Source of the DNA: Humulus lupulus
Lineage: Eukaryota; Streptophyta; Magnoliopsida; Rosales; Cannabaceae
Direction of reading: 5' to 3'
Assembly (NCBI RefSeq): GCF_963169125.1
Contig: NC_084800.1
Span: 144,580,397 to 144,644,396 of the forward strand
DNA: 64,000 nt
Numbering within the stretch: position 1 is the stretch's first letter; every line of letters starts with the position of its first letter. Positions 57,867 through 64,000 of the stretch are shown piece by piece. Position numbers and translations under genes: made by a program. The notes below the pieces were generated by a model, which did no database searches, was not told the DNA's origin, and saw nothing but the letters and a program-made list of their open reading frames with translations.

Positions 57867-58396
57867 TGTGTGTGTGTGTGTGTGTGTGCTAAGCTGATAA
57901 ATGATGTTCTGTTCTACTAGGTTCTGAGGTTACCTTCCCAACTAACTAAGTCACCTCTTGGACTTAAAAGACCAAAATGCCATTTTGCTGATTATCTATT
58001 TTCTAATGCTCACAAGGGCAAATCCGTCATTTGCCATTTTTTCCCGTTAATCATAATTAACGTCTCATAATTCTCATTACTTCCAATATCCTCAAATAAT
58101 TACCAAATAATTTCCCATTACCCGATCATTCCCAGTAATGTACTAAATTACTAAAATACCCCTAAGCTCACCCCGAGCTGGGTATTTGACCCCGCTATGA
58201 CTAAACTGCTAACTTGTTCCCTAGGATTACCTCGTGTCAAATAACTCAAACATATCCACATATTAATGTGGTCTTAATCAATTTACACACACACATATAT
58301 ATATATACAAATATGTCATCAACGGGCCAAAATTTTTAAAATGCCCTTTTAATAAGAAACGGGCCCACATGCAAGCAAATACAATCATATTGTAAA
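57109..58396 (-). mobile_element. Second Del/Tekay-like LTR remnant, opposite orientation
   Basis: Noncoding. It shares general LTR features with the solo LTR read in the same direction (ACCAAAATGCC stretch, CCCCGAGCTGGGTATTTGACCC against CCAAGCCGGGTATAGATTCCC), but is diverged and carries AGGGGTGCCC repeats instead of AGCGCT ones. Both ends are undefined. The right edge meets plastid DNA near 58397. Confidence 0.5.
57807..57888. repeat. Compound microsatellite (AT)n(AG)n(TG)n
   Basis: 82 bp of uninterrupted dinucleotide repeats changing from AT to AG to TG, inside the LTR remnant. Confidence 0.95.
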
Positions 58397-58802
58397 CAAT
58401 AGTGAAATTACAGTCATGGGGGCTCAATCATTTGTTTGTGCTAAGGTAATACATGTATGATAATACATACAAACAATAGTGAAAATGTAACATGGTTGAT
58501 CTTTTGAGCTCGCTTCAAGTTAGGATAACTAATCGCCTAATCTTGGGGTAAACACTTTCTTCTGCTTTTGTTTATTTCCGCTAAGCTTTCTAACTCTTAT
58601 ACATAGAAAATGAGACTCAATTTTTTACTGCGTTATATATAAGCAGTTTTTTTCACTCATATAACTATCTGATTTAGTTCATCTATTCAAATTATGAATA
58701 AAAAAAGAATGATATTTTCTCCATTTAGTCCACCCGTTTCCTAGAAAGAAAGAACTAAAGAGGAAAAAAATAGAGAACAATTTATGTCTTAACGAATCGC
58801 AC
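58397..58802 (-). other. Part of the ndhA group II intron (NUPT)
   Basis: The minus strand begins GTGCGATTCG at 58802, the group II 5' consensus (GUGYG), right after ndhA exon 1. The intron is cut by the NUPT border, so the second exon is absent. Confidence 0.7.
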
Positions 58803-59357
58803 ATAGAGATAATGATAACACACATAAAGTTAATGGTATTTCATAACTAATCAATTGAGCAGCAGCTCATAGACCACCTAAAAAATAATATTTATTATTT
58901 GACTCATATCTTGACATAAGAAGGCCTATGGGAGCAATACTTGAAATGGAAATCCATAAAAAAAAACACCGATATTCAGATCTGCTAAATAAAGGTGAGA
59001 TCCAAAAGGAACTACTGAATAGCTTAATAAAATGGATATGACTGCTATGGATGGTCCAATACTGAATAAACGAGTATCTCCACTAGATGGAAATAGATTT
59101 TCTTTGAAAAGTATTTTTGCTCCATCTGCTAAAGCTTGAAGAACCCCCCAAGGTTTGGCATATTCAGGTCCAATACGTTGTTGTATGCCCACCGATATTT
59201 CTCTTTCTAACCATAAAATTACTAGTACACCTATATTGATTCACAATGCTGGAGTAAAAGTAGGAATAAGTATCCATATAATTCCAGAGGTCTCTTTTAA
59301 AAATTCCAATCTAGAAAAATAATTGATATCATGTATTTATGTTGTATCAATTATCAT
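58803..59357 (-). pseudogene. ndhA: ndhA exon 1 copy (NUPT)
   Basis: Encodes the N-terminal part of the plastid NDH complex membrane subunit A. From ATG 59357: MIIDTT, a stop, DINYFSRLEFLKE, then [50 protein letters not shown] and [10 protein letters not shown]. Further on SNNKYYF and AAAQLISYEIPLTLC are readable after a frameshift near 58950. The 555-bp length fits the real exon. Early stops and the indel make it a pseudogene. It starts next to the ndhH stop, as in plastomes. Confidence 0.9.
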
Positions 59358-59358
59358 T

Positions 59359-62300
59359 TCAACGATCAACCTCTCCCATAATGATATCTATGCTACCTAG
59401 TATTGTCATAATATCAGCCAATTTCATTCTTTTAACTAACTGATGAAGAATTTGCAAATTGATAAAACCCGGCGGGAAAATTTTCCATTTCCAAGGAAAA
59501 CTACTTTGATCCCTATCAGAAAAATTCCTAATTCTCCCTTTGGGGCTTCGACTCTCACATAGGGTTCTTGTTTTGGCAATTCAAATGTAGGAGAAAGTTT
59601 TTTACTAATAAATCAATAGTCAAAATCCTTCCATACTGGATTCCTTTCTCTATCAACATTTCAGATTTCTAAATTCTCATATGGCCCCCCTATAATTCCT
59701 TCTAAAGCCTGTTGAATATTTTTTATGGATTCTATCATTTCACCAATTCAGACTAGATACCGAGCTAATGAATCTCCTTCTTTTTGCCACTGTACTTCCC
59801 AATCAAATTCGTCGTAACATTCATAATGATCAACTTTACGAATTTCTCACTGTATTCTAGAAGCTCGCAACATTGGGTCTGATAAACCCTAATTTATCAT
59901 GCCCTCTCTCCCAATAATGCCTACTCCTTCAACTCGTTCTAAAAAAAATAGGATTTCGTGTAATAAGATTTTGATATTCAGTAACTCCTGCTAAAAAAAA
60001 TTGCAAAAATCTAAACATTTATCTATCCATCCATGAGGAAAATCAACTACTACCCCTTTGTTACGAAAATAATTATGCATCATTCTCATATCGGTGGCAG
60101 CTTCAAATAAATCATATACAAATTCTCTTTCTCTAAAAAATATAGAAAAAAGGAGTTTGTCCCCCCAATATCTGCCATAAAAGAACCGAGCCATAATAGA
60201 TGAGAAGCTATATGACTCAACTCCAACATAATTGCTCGGATATAGCTAGCTCTTTTGGGTACTTCGATACTTCCCAACAACTCTGGTCCATTTATATTTA
60301 TTGCTTCCGTGAACATAGTAGCTAAATAATCCCAACGCGTTACATAAGGGAGATATTGTATAATTGTTCGATTTTCTACAATTTTTTCCAATCCTCGGTG
60401 TAAATAGCCTAATATTGGTTCACAGTCAATAACATATTCACCATCGAGAGTAACGATGAGTCGAAGAATGACGTGCATTGATGGGTGTTGGGGGCTGTAA
60501 CGCCCTACTACCTTAGAGCCGTTACTTAGTGAGTTTAAAACAGAAATCGTGCACCAGACTGACTCTACGTGGTTTCTAAAACCAAAAGTGTGACTAAACC
60601 AGAATTTAAGGCTGTACTCTTTGAAAATGTTTAGTTTCATTGAAAACGTTAAGTATCAAACATCTGGGATCCCAAAAATAAGGTTTACAAAATATTTACA
60701 ACTCAAAAATAGATTTGCACCTGGTTAACTATCAAAAGAATAAGTTAATACAGCCATATACAAAATGCCCCCAACCAAAGCAGTCGGGCAGGCCGAACAT
60801 GTACGCGCCGCCCCCACTCTCTCCATACTCATGGCCGGTTGACTGACTCCTTGCTTTTACCTGCCACACAGAGCACCCGTGAGCCGAAGCCCAGCAAGAA
60901 AACCCAAATAGTACATAAAATATGCATAGTATATAGCTGACATAATCCACTAATAAATAGGAAAACCATCAGACTAAACAAGCACGACCATGCCGCCCCA
61001 GAGGCCTTACCAAAGCCTGGGGTCTCGGTCCTCACCGTTAGGATAACTCATGTATCCCTTGGGTTCCACCCTGGGTATAAGCACCTCATGTGCTGAGTGT
61101 TACTTCCGGCCCCAAGGCCGTACCCGGCCTTCGCCGCTCTCAGCCTTAGCCGTTCATTTCATTATAATCACACATATAGTACATTTCGAAATAATCATTA
61201 AAACATATAATAACTCATTTAAGGTTATACATTTTCACATAATACAATCTAGGGCCATGCCCTGCAATAGCACTGTGGGCCCATGCCCTGATCTCGGGTG
61301 TTACGGTTTTCTTACCTTTAAATTCGATAGCCTTGATCACCTGACTCCTTGAGCACGATCCTACTCGAGCCCTAGCGCTTACCTAAGAAAAATCCATAAG
61401 TCAAAGTCATTACCAAACCTCAAGTCCAAAACCTAGCCTCGGGACCAATCCCGAGCCCCCGGGAAGTCCTAGATCCCCAAAACAAAGTGGTGGAATCGAG
61501 CCCCGAACCCTAGGTCAAAATCCTTTAACAAAAGCCCAAAAATCCCCTTATGTGAACAGTGCAGCGCTACAGCGCTCTAAAGAGGGCGCTGTAGCGCTAT
61601 AAGCAGAACCACCCCCCCAGAAACAGGGGCTAGCGCTACAGCACCCACTGACTAGCGCTGTAGCGCTAGTTGCAGACCAGCAAAACCCAAAATCGCTTCT
61701 TGCGATTTCCTTCTACCATTTCAACCCCCAAACTTGTCCAAACCTTTTCCAAACCCAAAAACAAACTTATCCACACCTCACACTCATCCCAAGCATCCCA
61801 AGAACTCAACCCTAAGCTCAAGCAACCTAAAACTCAAAATCTATCATAATGAACCCAAAAACCATAAATTCACTCAAACAACAAAGAAAAGGTCTTAGAA
61901 ATCATACCGTGGATGGAAATTCGACCTTGAGTTGAACCCTAGACCTCCTTAGCTTGCACCTTCACGACCTTGACATGATTTCCCCAAAAATCCCATCTAT
62001 TTAGCTCAAATACACAGTTCAAACCAGTCAAGCCCTAAAACTGAAATCTTCAAGAACTTACCTCAAATTTCTGATGTGATCTTGCTAATCCCTTGCCAAT
62101 CCTCAAGTCTAGCTTAGGATCCTTGATGCTCAGCCTACCCTAGCTCTCCACTGAGCTTAACTCCAAGAAAAATGAAGGAAAATGGTTGGGAGAGCCACAA
62201 ACTGATACTTTGGAACAAAACCCTTCAGCTTTTCTCTCTTTTCCTTTCTCTTCCTTCTTTCTTTCTTTTCAGTCTTATAACTCTTTTTCTACAAAATCCA

Positions 62301-62925
62301 CTAAGTATAAAGCTCCCTTAAACTTATCTCTAACAATCCTAAAGACCAAAATGCCCTCCCTAATAATTCTAAACCTTTTTGCCCATAAAGGGACATTTTA
62401 GTCATATTACCCAAATTCCCACTAATTCCTCAAGTGTTCCTAATAATTCCCGCTCGCTACCCAATACCTGATTAATCACCAATTATACATTCCTCATCAT
62501 CAAGATTAACCTCAATATATTTTCCAAATCCTCATTTAAACTCCCCAGGCTTAACCCAAGCCGGGTATAGATTCCCGCTTTGACTTTTCCGCTAACCCGC
62601 TCATTCTAGGATCATCTCGAGTCATAGATCACAGATATCAACACAGTCATGCCCAAAGTGGCCAAATTACAATTATGCTCTTTCTAAGATAATCAGGTCT
62701 ACATGCATACTAATTCACATAGTCATGCATCTCAAATAATCAAATAGTCATATAACGTGCATTAAATCATAATCATGCATTAAACTCATTAAAGTCACAC
62801 ACAAAATCCCATTATGCCCTCCAGGCACACTACTCAAGGCCCTTAAGCCTTAATAGCGAATTTGGGTCGTTACAGGGGCCCATATTTACTATCATGAGGT
62901 CTTTTCTTGTAGTTGGTATATTCAT
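59359..62925 (-). pseudogene. ndhH: ndhH copy (NUPT), split by a solo LTR
   Basis: It starts at ATG 62925 (MNIPTTRKDLMIVNMGP), is interrupted by the LTR with TSD GGGGC, and resumes at 60495 with [77 protein letters not shown] frameshift near 60150 moves to [12 protein letters not shown] and [10 protein letters not shown]. The C-terminal half is degraded but recognisable, down to [12 protein letters not shown] and a stop at 59359-59361. The parent is the plastid NDH subunit H; this copy is dead. Confidence 0.92.
60496..62874 (-). mobile_element. Solo LTR, Del/Tekay-like gypsy
   Basis: 2379 bp, TGTAACGCCC at 60496 to GGGTCGTTACA at 62874, so both ends read TGTAACG. The TSD GGGGC is at 60491-60495 and 62875-62879. 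No internal region is present, so an element inserted in ndhH and then lost its body by LTR-LTR recombination. AGCGCTACAGCGCT-type palindromes lie at 61555-61680. Open frames inside (60732-61352, 62186-62401) are not genes. Confidence 0.9.
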
Positions 62926-63040
62926 AGGTTTTTCCTTGAATCATTCTTTCATGAATTACTAAGAGCATAAATTAGTTCATTCAAATTCAAGATCTAATAA
63001 ATCAAATAATTCTAAATACATCTTCCAATTAACGCTTTTT

Positions 63041-63300
63041 TTATTCCAGAATATCTAACTGATTAATTAATTCTTTATAATGTATTCTATTTTTCTTTGA
63101 CAAATAAGAAAGCATCCTTTGCGTTTTCCCAAAATTGTACGGAGGCCTCTCTGAGATAAATAGTCGTTTCTGTGCAATTCCAAATGTGAAGAAAGTTTTC
63201 GTATCCTATTTGTGAGGCTTAGTATTTGAAATACAATAGACCCCTTGTTTTCTTCTTTTTCTTCGTGCAAAATAATCGAGATAAATGACTTTTTTACCAT
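63041..63300 (-). pseudogene. rps15: rps15 copy (NUPT), frameshifted
   Basis: Plastid 30S ribosomal protein S15. From ATG 63300: [52 protein letters not shown] 1-bp loss then shifts the frame; the true C-terminus ([20 protein letters not shown]) is readable in the next frame to a stop at 63041-63043. Apart from the shift it is nearly full length. Confidence 0.92.
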
Positions 63301-63822
63301 AAAATGAAATCTTCTCCTCTTCTCTCCCCACCAGCCCCATTTTTATGGCTAGATGTTTTTATTGATCAAAATAATAATACTCATCTTTTTTATTTGTCAT
63401 ACACAATAATCTTAATTTTGTTAAAATTGGATCCGAATAAGTATACAAAAAGACGGTTTCTGCACACATAAAAGATAAAAACATATATCTAAAATTTCAA
63501 ATAAAACCAATGAAATAAGATTTTTTTATCGTTTTTATTTATAAATATTGATATGTCGTTTAATTAGTATCATCAAACAGAATGGAATGGAAAACAATCT
63601 ATGGTGCTTCTTTTTGTCTTCATATATACACTACAGCACAGAAAATAAAGTCAATCTTTATTTCCCTTTTTTCAATACACAATTTTGGTTAATTTTTAAA
63701 TTGCGGATACATATGTAGCTTTACCATACTAAAATGATTGCCATTATTGTTATCATACCAATACCGATTCATACAAGCAAAATATTATAATCGATAATTA
63801 GGCCAAAGAAAGAACTTTGATT
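63301..63822. other. rps15-ycf1 intergenic plastid sequence (NUPT)
   Basis: AT-rich, no gene; the length and place fit the plastid spacer. Confidence 0.7.
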
Positions 63823-64000
63823 TAATTAGCATTTTTTTTATCTTGTTTGCTTGTATTCAAAACTTCAATCTTTATCTTATTTTCATTGCAAAATGTTGTA
63901 TTTCTCAGCATACCTTTTTTATTTCTAGAATTAAAACAAATTAGAATTCTCAATTTTATACGACGTCTAGGAGCTAAAATCATTTTAGGGACAAACAAAT
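63823..64000 (-). pseudogene. ycf1: ycf1 (Tic214) 3' end (NUPT), partial
   Basis: The minus-strand frame reads [20 protein letters not shown], then [20 protein letters not shown] and a lysine-rich end to TAA at 63823-63825. This is the C-terminus of plastid Ycf1. The visible part is open, but its neighbours are decayed and the rest lies beyond the window. Confidence 0.85.

Larger units (their letters stand above)
58397..64000 (-). other. Nuclear plastid DNA insertion (NUPT): ndhA-ndhH-rps15-ycf1
   Basis: About 3.2 kb of plastid small-single-copy sequence, all genes on the minus strand and in the usual plastid order and spacing, once the solo LTR at 60496-62874 is removed. Every gene has stops or indels, so this is not functional plastome. 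It continues past the window end. The left edge is near 58397, at the change from LTR-like sequence. Confidence 0.9.

Noticed and set aside
60732..61352. Open frames at 60732-61035 and 61050-61352
   Set aside because: They are inside the solo LTR, have no recognisable protein content, and show no conservation with the related LTR at 55089-57108.
58397..64000. Window end being true plastid genome
   Set aside because: All genes have stops or indels and ndhH holds a gypsy-type solo LTR with a 5-bp TSD, so it is nuclear.

Overview
This window is repeat-dense nuclear DNA of an angiosperm, probably a eudicot. The evidence is plant-type Ty3/gypsy (Tat lineage, Athila-like, Del/Tekay-like) and Ty1/copia retrotransposons, a CACTA DNA transposon carrying pieces of two plant genes, and a degraded block of plastid DNA in the usual ycf1-rps15-ndhH-ndhA order. 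I see no intact ordinary host gene, no rRNA or tRNA gene and no CRISPR array.

Layout. 1-2662: Athila-like gag-protease remnant (minus strand). 2663-3405: copia-type LTR remnant. 3406-13058: an old, frameshifted Tat-type gypsy element (G1, plus strand) that keeps its 5' LTR, gag-pol, a 119-bp tandem array and a decayed antisense gene but has lost its 3' LTR. 13059-55088: one long copia element opened up by three insertions: a CACTA element (14269-20910, TSD TAT) in its left LTR, Tat-gypsy G2 (21200-35226, TSD GATAG) just inside that LTR, and Tat-gypsy G3 (38427-53760, TSD GCTGG) in its right LTR. 55089-57108 and 57109-58396: Del/Tekay-like LTR remnants in opposite orientations. 58397-64000: plastid-derived DNA (NUPT) with a 2379-bp solo LTR (60496-62874, TSD GGGGC) inside the ndhH copy.

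How the parts work together. G2 and G3 are structurally complete, with equal-length LTR pairs (1350/1350 and 1911/1911 bp), TSDs, PBS-like and polypurine tracts. Their gag-pro-pol lies in one reading frame on the minus strand, broken by nonsense codons, two of which are ambers at identical places in both copies. Between pol and the 3' LTR each carries a convergent plus-strand gene with its own TATA-like box, a noncoding first exon, a leader intron of more than 1 kb ending exactly at the ATG, and three coding exons. In G3 this antisense gene is fully open (about 733 codons) although pol is broken; in G2 it is decayed. The U3 regions and the antisense leader introns are both filled with GGACC/GGTCC and TCCGATCGGA quasi-palindromes.

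Most worth following up: the antisense gene and its conserved promoter inverted repeat, the shared amber codons, and the CACTA element that captured MAP70-like and MRS2-like exons.
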